The notes under the pieces are model-generated. The model searched no databases, was not told the DNA's origin, and saw only the letters and a program-made list of their open reading frames with translations. This document shows positions 1 to 5,404 of a DNA stretch of 5,734 bases, piece after piece (within the stretch, counting starts at the first letter, position 1; every line of letters starts with the position of its first letter). A program made the position numbers and the translations under genes. The stretch spans positions 1-5,734 of the forward strand of contig CAKORH010000069.1 of the NCBI GenBank assembly GCA_934101235.1, in the 5' to 3' direction. This DNA comes from an uncultured Bacilli bacterium (GTDB taxonomy: Bacteria > Bacillota_I > Bacilli_A > RF39 > UBA660).

Positions 1-981
1 GAAACTAACTTAACAAGTGATAGTAATTTATTTGAAGATTTAAATAAAGATGAAAATGATAAAGAAGAAGATTCTACTGGCGTTTTTGATAGTATTATTT
101 CTCCAGAATTAATTGAGGATGAACCAAAAGAAGATAGTAAAATAACTACAGAACCAGTATTAGATAATTCAGAAGATTTATTAAAAAATATTGAAGATTT
201 AGGTACTTTAGTAGAAGAAAATAAAAAGCCTGAAGAAGTTAACGAAATAAAAGATGAAGTAAGTAATGAAGAAGATATTAAGCCTATAGATTTAAATCAA
301 AAAGAAAAACACGTTGATGAATTAAGCTTTGATAATGAACATAATGATAGAATAGAAAAGATTGATAATTTATTTTCTAGTATAAATGATACTGAAACTA
401 ATAAAATTAATCTTGATGATATAAAACCTATAAATGTTAATGGAATAGAAAATAGTATTGATAACGCTTATAAAGATGTATTTGGAAGTACTATAAATGA
501 ACCTTTGAAGAAGGAACCTACATTAACTGATATATTTGGTAATCCTATTAAGAGTGATGATATAAATGGTTCTGTTAAAGAAAATAAAAAATTAGAAGAT
601 TTATTTGTAGAAAATGGAGTAGATTTTAATAGATTTACTGAGAATGAACAAAGTTATTTAAGAAATGTTTATGATGAAGATAAATTTAGTAATATATTTA
701 GTACTTTAAAAAGAAATAATATAAATTTAGATAATGTTTATTATGCATATAATATTTTTGGTGATATGACTGCTAATGAATTAGAAAGTATTATAAGTAA
801 ATTAATAAATGCTGGACAAAGTGTAGAAGCGATTGGATTAATATTAGAAAAATTACCAAAAATAAAAAAATATAATTTAGATGAAGCAATTATAAGTTAT
901 GGCGACTATGTAAAAGATGTTGATATTACTGATTTAGTTATGAAGGCTCGTCTTTTACATAAAAATGGAGGTAATGTATAA
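1..981 (+). CDS. Acidic low-complexity protein with helical C-terminal domain, 5' truncated; function unknown
   Basis: The frame is open from the first base of the window, so this is the last 326 residues of a longer protein whose start lies upstream. A TTG at 505 is an internal Leu codon (fragment residue 169), not a start: no ribosome site precedes it and the same acidic composition continues on both sides. Residues 1 to about 195 are rich in Asp, Glu, Asn and Lys and look disordered, with scattered hydrophobic motifs of the type (V/L/I)F(D/S/G)(S/N)xI at 28, 124, 160 and 178 and a repeated DIKPI at 92 and 140. Residues about 198-320 are predicted helical and read as degenerate repeats, for example L268 to I298 with an 'L-x-x-x-G ... 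I-x-x-I-L ... P-x-I' rhythm resembling mTERF repeats. No signal peptide or membrane helix is visible in the part seen, so it is probably cytoplasmic. It overlaps the next gene by one base (TAATG), which suggests a shared operon and coupled translation. I do not recognise the family. Confidence 0.8.
   Translation, partial: ETNLTSDSNLFEDLNKDENDKEEDSTGVFDSIISPELIEDEPKEDSKITTEPVLDNSEDLLKNIEDLGTLVEENKKPEEVNEIKDEVSNEEDIKPIDLNQKEKHVDELSFDNEHNDRIEKIDNLFSSINDTETNKINLDDIKPINVNGIENSIDNAYKDVFGSTINEPLKKEPTLTDIFGNPIKSDDINGSVKENKKLEDLFVENGVDFNRFTENEQSYLRNVYDEDKFSNIFSTLKRNNINLDNVYYAYNIFGDMTANELESIISKLINAGQSVEAIGLILEKLPKIKKYNLDEAIISYGDYVKDVDITDLVMKARLLHKNGGNV
967..971 (+). promoter_or_regulatory. Ribosome binding site for the 95-residue gene
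   Basis: GGAGG lies 9 bases before the ATG at 981, inside the last codons of the upstream gene. It confirms that the small downstream ORF is a real gene started independently and not a frameshifted remnant of the upstream protein. Confidence 0.8.
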
Positions 982-1268
982 TGGAATATTTATTTGATTT
1001 AGGTTTTTCTTTAGAAGAAGTTAATATGATTAGAAATAAGTATGAACAAGAAGATAGAGATAAAATAGAATTTTTTCCAAGATTAATTAAAGAAAATTAT
1101 AATTACTTAAAATCATATGGTATTAATAATATTAAAGTTTGTTTTATAAATCATGTTAAAATGTTTTTTATGAATCCAGATAAATTTAGAAGTATTTTTA
1201 ATAAATATGATAGAGCAGATTTAGTAAGATGTATAGAAAAGAATGATGCAGTATTAGAGAAACTATAA
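981..1268 (+). CDS. Small helical protein of 95 residues, function unknown
   Basis: The ATG overlaps the stop codon of the upstream gene by one base and has a good GGAGG site 9 bases upstream. The protein has no signal peptide or membrane segment and looks all-helical. Two segments, 'LFDLGFSLEEVNMI' (residues 4-17) and 'YLKSYGINNIKVCFI' (42-56) followed by 'NPDKFRSIFNKY', have the hydrophobic spacing of mTERF-type helix-turn-helix repeats: a Leu-rich helix, then Gly plus a hydrophobic residue, then a second helix. The end of the upstream protein shows a similar pattern, so the two may form one repeat surface as a complex. This is pattern recognition only; no catalytic motif is seen and no family is assigned. 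A hairpin with a T-run overlaps its stop codon and probably ends the transcript. Confidence 0.8.
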   Translation: MEYLFDLGFSLEEVNMIRNKYEQEDRDKIEFFPRLIKENYNYLKSYGINNIKVCFINHVKMFFMNPDKFRSIFNKYDRADLVRCIEKNDAVLEKL

Positions 1269-1282
1269 TGGTTTCTTTTTTT
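1256..1282 (+). terminator. Weak intrinsic terminator overlapping a stop codon
   Basis: The left arm at 1256-1263 (AGAGAAAC) pairs with 1271-1278 (GTTTCTTT), giving 8 pairs including one G-U, around a 7-base loop that contains the TAA stop at 1266-1268. A run of seven T follows the C at 1275. The stem has few G-C pairs, so it may terminate only partially. Its position, directly after the last codon and before a separate promoter, supports a transcript end here. Confidence 0.5.
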
Positions 1283-1323
1283 GTTAAATTATTGTAAATA
1301 TAAAAAAATATATATAAGTATAT

Positions 1324-1352
1324 TTGGAATGTGTAATAATTAATGTTATAAT
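1324..1352 (+). promoter_or_regulatory. Sigma-A type promoter with extended -10 for the surface operon
   Basis: The -35 element is TTGGAA (1324-1329, 4 of 6 to TTGACA). A 17-base spacer leads to a perfect TATAAT at 1347-1352, with TG one base upstream of it (1344-1345), making an extended -10. The sequence just upstream (about 1293-1322) is nearly pure A/T and could act as an UP element. Transcription would start near 1359, leaving a leader of about 30 bases before the ATG at 1390. A TTG inside the -35 box opens the reading frame of the next gene but cannot be its start. Confidence 0.75.
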
Positions 1353-1379
1353 TAATATGTATAATTATGTGATAGAAGT

Positions 1380-1385
1380 AGGTGA
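1380..1385 (+). promoter_or_regulatory. Ribosome binding site that fixes the hydrolase start at 1390
   Basis: AGGTGA matches the downstream half of the anti-Shine-Dalgarno complement (AAGGAGGTGATC). The AGG ends 7 bases before the ATG at 1390, which is immediately followed by a typical signal peptide. This selects 1390 over the in-frame TTG at 1324. Confidence 0.75.
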
Positions 1386-1389
1386 CATA

Positions 1390-2868
1390 ATGAAAAAATT
1401 AAAAATATTATTAATTTTTGTATTTAGTTTTCTATTTATAAATAATGTTAGTGCTCTTGATAGTGATTTAAAAACAGCTGATGTACAAGATAGTGCTTTC
1501 GAAAGTATGATTAGTGGTTTTGATGAATCTTATAAACCTTATTTAAGATATTTACATACAATACATCCTAATTGGAAATTTACTCCAATGAATACTAATT
1601 TGGATTTTAATACATCAGTTATTGAAGAAAAGAAAGTAAGTAGTATTAATATAAGTAGTGGAAAATGTGAACAAAATCCTTTTTATGAAACAGAAAGTGG
1701 TTGGTGTATTGCCAATGATGATACTACTAAGTATTATTTAGATAGTAGAAATTTCTTAAGTGAACGTTATATTTTTATGTTTCAAAATTTGAATAATGAT
1801 GATAAGTATGATGAAGCTACTGTACAAAGTATTTTAAATGGATCTATTATGAGTGGTATTTCCGCTTTAGATAGTCAAACTTTTGCAAGTATATTTGTTG
1901 AAGCTGGTAATTATGCGAATGTATCACCATTATATTTGGCTAGTTTATCTATGCAAGAAGTTGGACGTGGTGGAACAAATACAAATGGTACTCCATTTGA
2001 ATATAATGGTATAAATTATAGTGGATTATTTAATTTCTTTAATATAGGAGCTTATAGTAGTGAATCAAATCCTATGAAAGCAGGATTAGTATTTGCAAAT
2101 GGTGGTTCTGATGGTTCAAGTACAAGTTATTTAAGACCATGGACATCTCCAAAGAAAGCAATAATGGGTGGAGCTAGTTATATAGGACAAGGTTATATTG
2201 CTAGTACACAAAATACTATGTATTTGAAAAAATTTAATGTTAGTCCTAAATCTAGATATATTTATGCTCATCAATATCAGGCTAATTTGGCTGCTCCTAT
2301 GAGTGAAGCATCTAAGATATTTAATGGATTAAAAAGTAATAATTTATTAGATAGACCTTATAATTTTGTTATACCTCAATATTATAATATGCCTAATGGT
2401 ACTTTAGTTCCTACAGGAGATAATAATGATTCTGGACAAACTATAAAACCATCTTTCTTATCTATTTTAAATGCTAGAACAACTGCTGGATATTTAAGAG
2501 GATATCAAGTTGGTACTACAATTGGTACAATTAAAAATTTAGTAGGTAACAATGCTGTTGTAGTAATAAAGAATGCTGGTGGAAATGTTATGGATGATGG
2601 AAATGTTATTGGTACAGGATATACTATAAATATTAGCAATAGTGATGGAAGTGATACTTATACTTATGTAATGTATGGTGATTTGAATGGTGATGGAGAA
2701 ATAAATTCAGCAGATTTATTAAAATTAAGAAAATATTTAATAGGCAGTGAAGGTTTAGATGGTGCATTTAAAAGTAGTGCTTATATAAATAGTGATGGAG
2801 AAATAAATTCAGCAGATTTATTAAATTTAAGACAATATTTAATAGGTACAAATACTATTAATCAATAG
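1390..2868 (+). CDS. Secreted N-acetylglucosaminidase-like peptidoglycan hydrolase with C-terminal dockerin
   Basis: The product has 492 residues. A Sec signal peptide occupies residues 1-22 (KK, hydrophobic core, VSA then Leu), so the enzyme is exported. Residues about 48-135 carry the N-terminal region typical of clostridial glucosaminidases ('LHTIHPNWKF', 'YYLDSRNFL'). The glucosaminidase (GH73-like) core spans about 160-320, with 'MQEVGRG' supplying the likely catalytic Glu190, then 'FNIGAY' (217-222), 'RPWTSPKKAIMGGA' (249-262) and 'YLKKFNV'. The family cuts the GlcNAc-beta-1,4-MurNAc bond of peptidoglycan. After a linker, residues about 357-427 form a small beta module commonly found before dockerins, and 428-492 form a type I dockerin with two near-identical segments. 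Loop 1 has D431, N433, D435 and D442 as calcium ligands; loop 2 has Tyr465 where the first Asp is expected. Cys93 and Cys106 could form a disulfide. It has its own promoter, and its TAG stop overlaps the ribosome site of the next gene, so the two are co-expressed. Domain assignment is confident; substrate and docking partner are inferred. Confidence 0.9.
   Translation: MKKLKILLIFVFSFLFINNVSALDSDLKTADVQDSAFESMISGFDESYKPYLRYLHTIHPNWKFTPMNTNLDFNTSVIEEKKVSSINISSGKCEQNPFYETESGWCIANDDTTKYYLDSRNFLSERYIFMFQNLNNDDKYDEATVQSILNGSIMSGISALDSQTFASIFVEAGNYANVSPLYLASLSMQEVGRGGTNTNGTPFEYNGINYSGLFNFFNIGAYSSESNPMKAGLVFANGGSDGSSTSYLRPWTSPKKAIMGGASYIGQGYIASTQNTMYLKKFNVSPKSRYIYAHQYQANLAAPMSEASKIFNGLKSNNLLDRPYNFVIPQYYNMPNGTLVPTGDNNDSGQTIKPSFLSILNARTTAGYLRGYQVGTTIGTIKNLVGNNAVVVIKNAGGNVMDDGNVIGTGYTINISNSDGSDTYTYVMYGDLNGDGEINSADLLKLRKYLIGSEGLDGAFKSSAYINSDGEINSADLLNLRQYLIGTNTINQ
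2691..2846 (+). repeat. Two near-identical 54-base dockerin repeats
   Basis: Copies at 2691-2744 and 2793-2846 are identical at 52 of 54 bases (differences about two-thirds of the way along), with a period of 102 bases or 34 codons. Each encodes the core of one dockerin calcium loop and helix (DGEINSADLL then (K/N)LR(K/Q)YLIG). Identity at silent positions suggests recent duplication or gene conversion. Confidence 0.9.
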
Positions 2869-2872
2869 GAGG
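2867..2872 (+). promoter_or_regulatory. Ribosome binding site overlapping the upstream stop codon
   Basis: A perfect AGGAGG lies 4 bases before the ATG at 2877 and shares its first two bases with the TAG stop (2866-2868) of the hydrolase gene. The layout implies translational coupling and confirms the two-gene operon. Confidence 0.8.
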
Positions 2873-2876
2873 ATAT

Positions 2877-4229
2877 ATGAAAAAATTAAAATATTTGTTA
2901 GTTATTAATGTAGTTTTTTTTGGAACAATATTTAAAGTTAATGCTGCAAGTGCATCTTTAAGTGTAAATAAAAGTAGTGTAGAAAATGGAGGAACAGTTA
3001 GTGCTACAGCAACTTTATCTGGTACTGCAGCATGGAATGTTTCAATAACTAGTACTGGTGCTACACAAGGTTGTAGTCAACGATTTGCAGACGCTACTGG
3101 AGATGGAAATAATACTACTAAGTATTTAACAGTTACATGTAAGGCTACTAGTGTAGGAATTATAAACTTTTCTTTAAGTGGAGATATCACGAGTAGTGAT
3201 GGAAGTAATCAAAAAATTAGCGATAGTAAAACTGTTAAAGTTGTTAAACCACGTGAAAAATCTACAAATAATAATTTAAAAGATTTAAGTGTTGAAGGTT
3301 ATGAAATATCACCTAAGTTTGATGCTAAAACTAAAGAATACTCAGTTAATGTACCTAATACGGTTGATAAAATTAAGATAATTGCTACTAAGGCTGATGG
3401 TTATGCTAGTTTAAGTGGTGATGGAGAAAAAGAAGTAGAAGAAGGTGCTAATTTATTTGAAATAGTTGTAACTAGTGAAACTGGAGTTGCAAATCTTTAT
3501 AAATTAACTGTTAATGTTGAAGATTTAAATCCTATTGAAGTTACAGTTGGTGATAAAAAATATACATTAGTGAAAAATCCTAAAAATTTAACTAAACCTG
3601 ATTTATTTACTGAAACTACAGTTACAATTGATGGTAGTGAAATACCAGGATTTGTTAATGAAAATACTAAATGTACACTAGTTGGTTTAAAAGATGAGAG
3701 TGGAAAAATATATTTATTTATATATGAAGATGGTAAATATACTTTATATAATGAATACAAAACTAACAATATGTATATAATGTTTTTAAAAATGGAAAAT
3801 GTACCTGCTCTTTATAAAAAATATAAACTATTAGTTTATGGTCAAAATATTGAAAGTGGCGAAAAAAATTATTATACATATGATAGGAAAGAAAAGACTT
3901 TACAAATATTCAATAAGAATGCATATGATAAGAATTATAAAGAAAATCAAAATATTAAATTGTTATTGTATGGATTGTCTATAAGTGTAGTATTATTCTT
4001 TATATTATTGATGTTAGTTAGTAGTAAATGTTCTAAACTTAAGAAGATGTTAATTTCTAAAAATATAGAAAAACATGAAGAAAAAGAAGCATTAGTAGAT
4101 AATAAAAATAATGAAGAAGAACAAAAAGATTTAGTAAAAGAAAATGATGAAGATACTGAAGAGGTAGAAGAAGAATCATTTTTAGATGAGAAACCTAAGA
4201 AAAAAAGAAAGAATAAAAAAGTTAAATAG
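2877..4229 (+). CDS. Membrane-anchored surface protein with Ig/cohesin-like and cadherin-like beta-sandwich domains
   Basis: The product has 450 residues. Residues 1 to about 23 form a signal peptide (MKKLKY, hydrophobic core, VNA). Residues about 26-124 form a Ser/Thr-rich beta-sandwich domain opening 'SLSVNKSSVENGGTV', with Cys66 and Cys88 placed to form a disulfide; this type resembles bacterial Ig-like or cohesin-like folds. Residues about 131-214 match the cadherin-like beta-sandwich family: 'NNLKDLSVEGYEISPKFD', 'KEYSVNVPN', then 'YKLTVNV' at the end. Residues 219-345 form a further beta-rich extracellular region. One membrane helix (about 361-381) follows, then a cytoplasmic tail of about 67 residues that is Glu/Asp-rich and ends in a Lys/Arg cluster (441-448). 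Topology is therefore N-terminus outside, C-terminus inside. It is translated from the same message as the dockerin-bearing hydrolase, which makes a scaffold or anchor role plausible. No enzyme motif is visible; an adhesin or wall-stress sensor are alternatives. The ATG directly follows AGGAGG and starts the signal peptide. Confidence 0.85.
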   Translation: MKKLKYLLVINVVFFGTIFKVNAASASLSVNKSSVENGGTVSATATLSGTAAWNVSITSTGATQGCSQRFADATGDGNNTTKYLTVTCKATSVGIINFSLSGDITSSDGSNQKISDSKTVKVVKPREKSTNNNLKDLSVEGYEISPKFDAKTKEYSVNVPNTVDKIKIIATKADGYASLSGDGEKEVEEGANLFEIVVTSETGVANLYKLTVNVEDLNPIEVTVGDKKYTLVKNPKNLTKPDLFTETTVTIDGSEIPGFVNENTKCTLVGLKDESGKIYLFIYEDGKYTLYNEYKTNNMYIMFLKMENVPALYKKYKLLVYGQNIESGEKNYYTYDRKEKTLQIFNKNAYDKNYKENQNIKLLLYGLSISVVLFFILLMLVSSKCSKLKKMLISKNIEKHEEKEALVDNKNNEEEQKDLVKENDEDTEEVEEESFLDEKPKKKRKNKKVK

Positions 4230-4253
4230 TGTTAAAATTATTTAACTTTTTTT
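4215..4253 (+). terminator. Strong intrinsic terminator of the surface operon
   Basis: A perfect 14-base-pair stem (4215-4228 with 4239-4252) surrounds a 10-base loop and ends in seven T (4247-4253). The stop codon at 4227-4229 lies at the top of the left arm. The A-run on the left arm would also allow termination in the minus direction, though no minus-strand gene is seen here. Confidence 0.75.
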
Positions 4254-4261
4254 GATATATA

Positions 4262-4290
4262 TTGACGAACAAATGTATCTTTATTATAAT
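4262..4290 (+). promoter_or_regulatory. Near-consensus sigma-A promoter of the recX operon
   Basis: The -35 is TTGACG (4262-4267, 5 of 6), the spacer is exactly 17 bases, and the -10 is a perfect TATAAT (4285-4290). Transcription would start near 4297, leaving a leader of about 10 bases, so the ribosome site AGGG (4297-4300) would sit at the very 5' end of the message. Confidence 0.8.
4266..4279. promoter_or_regulatory. Putative LexA/DinR (SOS) operator in the recX promoter
   Basis: The 14 bases CGAACAAATGTATC match the Bacillus DinR/LexA consensus CGAACRNRYGTTYC at 13 of 14 positions; the only mismatch is A for T at position 12. The site overlaps the last two bases of the -35 and lies in the spacer before the -10, where a bound repressor would block RNA polymerase. 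Placement before a gene that modulates RecA makes an SOS operator plausible. The right half-site is imperfect, so affinity may be reduced. Confidence 0.6.
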
Positions 4291-4305
4291 TAGTTTAGGG
4301 ATGGT

Positions 4306-5070
4306 ATGATGAAAATATTAAAATATAAAAAAGATAGAGGTAATATTTATAAAGTATATTTTGATAATGATTTAATTATTAATTTGTATGATGATGTTAT
4401 TATTAAGTATAATTTATTGACTTTAAAAAATATTTCTAAAGAGTTATTTGATGAGATTGTTAAATATAATTCATTTTTGGATAGTTATTATAATTCTATA
4501 AAGTATATTAATAAAAAGATGAGAACTGAAAAAGAAATAAGAAAGTATCTTAAAAAATATGAAGTTAGTGATAATGATATTGATGAAATAGTTTGTTTAC
4601 TTTATAAATCTGGTTATATTAATAAAGATATATATATGAAAGCATATATTAATGATAAATATAATTTGAGTAATGTTGGACCATTAAAAGTTAAGAAAGA
4701 GTTAGTTGAACTTGGTTATAATGAAATAGATATAATTGATTATTTAAATAGTTTAGATTGGAATTCTAGGATTAGTGGTATTGTAGATAAGAAAATTAAA
4801 TTAAATCATAAGTTAAGTAATAATGCTTTAAAAACTAAAATATTGAATGATTTAGTTAAGTTAGGGTATTCTAAAGAGAGTGTGTTAGACTATTTAAATT
4901 TCGTTAGTTTTAAGGGTGATAATGATATATTAATTAAAGAATTAAATAGAGTAAAGAAAAAATATAGTTTTAAATATAGTGGAAATGAGTTAGAATATAA
5001 AGTGATAAGTTATTTATATAAAAAAGGTTTTGATATTGGTGAAATAAAGAGGTGTTATGATGAAAACTAA
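4306..5070 (+). CDS. recX: RecX, regulatory protein modulating RecA
   Basis: The product has 254 residues, close to the usual length of Firmicute RecX (about 260). An N-terminal beta-rich extension (about 1-40) is followed by tandem three-helix RecX repeats. Diagnostic segments are 'RTEKEIRKYL' (73-82), matching the family's R-(S/T)-E-K-E-I signature, 'SGYINKDIYMKAYI' (102-115) and 'VGPLKVKKELVELGY' (124-138); further repeats run to the C-terminus, ending with 'YLYKKGFDIGEI' (236-247). RecX binds RecA filaments in the cytoplasm and modulates recombination and the SOS response. Two adjacent ATGs (4306 and 4309) are possible starts; AGGG at 4297-4300 serves either. The gene has its own promoter with a LexA-like box, and recA is not in the window. 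Its end overlaps the next gene by 14 bases, which implies coupled translation. Confidence 0.88.
   Translation: MMKILKYKKDRGNIYKVYFDNDLIINLYDDVIIKYNLLTLKNISKELFDEIVKYNSFLDSYYNSIKYINKKMRTEKEIRKYLKKYEVSDNDIDEIVCLLYKSGYINKDIYMKAYINDKYNLSNVGPLKVKKELVELGYNEIDIIDYLNSLDWNSRISGIVDKKIKLNHKLSNNALKTKILNDLVKLGYSKESVLDYLNFVSFKGDNDILIKELNRVKKKYSFKYSGNELEYKVISYLYKKGFDIGEIKRCYDEN
5048..5054 (+). promoter_or_regulatory. Ribosome binding site inside the end of recX
   Basis: AGAGGTG within the last recX codons matches the anti-Shine-Dalgarno complement and sits just before tandem ATGs at 5057 and 5060. Spacing favours the ATG at 5060 (5 bases after the motif) over 5057 (2 bases). Confidence 0.65.
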
Positions 5071-5392
5071 GTATGAAAGATTAAGTAAAAAAGAACAAAA
5101 AGAACTTTTTTTAGAATATAAAGTTGAAAAAGAAGAGCTTGCTAAGAAAATGACGAGAAGTATTTTAATTACTAAGATAGCAGTTGTGTTGAGTATATTT
5201 ATGTTTTTATATGAATTTTTTATTACTAAAAGTTCTTTAGGTTATTGGACTGATATTGTAATATTTGTTTCATCTTTGTTTGCATTATTTAAATTTAATA
5301 GTATGAAAAAGGATTTATTAAATGATTATTTATTAAAGAAAGAAAAATTAAAAAAAGAGAAAGTTATAAAGAAACATAAAAAAAAGGATTAA
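5057..5392 (+). CDS. Small two-helix membrane protein, function unknown
   Basis: The product has 111 residues (109 if translation starts at the second ATG, 5060, which is better spaced from the ribosome site). A charged helical N-terminus ('LSKKEQKELFLEYKVEKEEL', residues 9-28) is followed by two hydrophobic helices at about 36-56 and 62-80, joined by a short loop (KSSLGYW). The C-terminus is Lys-rich and probably a cytoplasmic coiled or helical tail. The positive-inside rule puts both ends in the cytoplasm. There is no signal peptidase site, catalytic motif or metal-binding motif. It overlaps recX by 14 bases and shares its promoter, so it may also be under SOS-type control. I do not recognise a named family; similar small 'KKEQKELF...' membrane proteins of unknown function occur in related Firmicutes as far as I recall. 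Confidence 0.8.
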   Translation: MMKTKYERLSKKEQKELFLEYKVEKEELAKKMTRSILITKIAVVLSIFMFLYEFFITKSSLGYWTDIVIFVSSLFALFKFNSMKKDLLNDYLLKKEKLKKEKVIKKHKKKD

Positions 5393-5404
5393 ATTCCTTT
5401 TTTT
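5378..5404. terminator. Bidirectional terminator between convergent genes
   Basis: A 10-base-pair stem (5379-5388 with 5395-5404, core AAGGA/TCCTT) with a 6-base loop is flanked by an A-run on the left and a T-run on the right. It can therefore end transcripts from both strands. The + strand stop codon (5390-5392) is in the loop, and the minus-strand stop codon (5403-5405) overlaps the right arm. Confidence 0.75.

Noticed and set aside
505..507. TTG as the start of a 158-residue protein
   Set aside because: The frame is open without stops back to base 1 with the same acidic composition, and no ribosome site precedes the TTG.
1360..1365. Second TATAAT before the hydrolase gene
   Set aside because: No acceptable -35 at 17 bases and no correctly spaced TG; the TATAAT at 1347 has both.
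1324..1389. Upstream TTG start adding 22 residues to the hydrolase
   Set aside because: The TTG is inside the -35 box, the extension has no ribosome site and would bury the signal peptide; the ATG at 1390 has AGGTGA and begins a normal signal peptide.
1390..2868. Cellulosome component
   Set aside because: A dockerin is present, but the catalytic domain is a peptidoglycan glucosaminidase and no scaffoldin with multiple cohesins or glycan-degrading neighbours is seen.
3497..3769. 90-codon open frame on the minus strand
   Set aside because: It lies wholly inside the surface-protein gene in antisense, has no ribosome site, and its composition is that of a complement shadow of an AT-rich gene.
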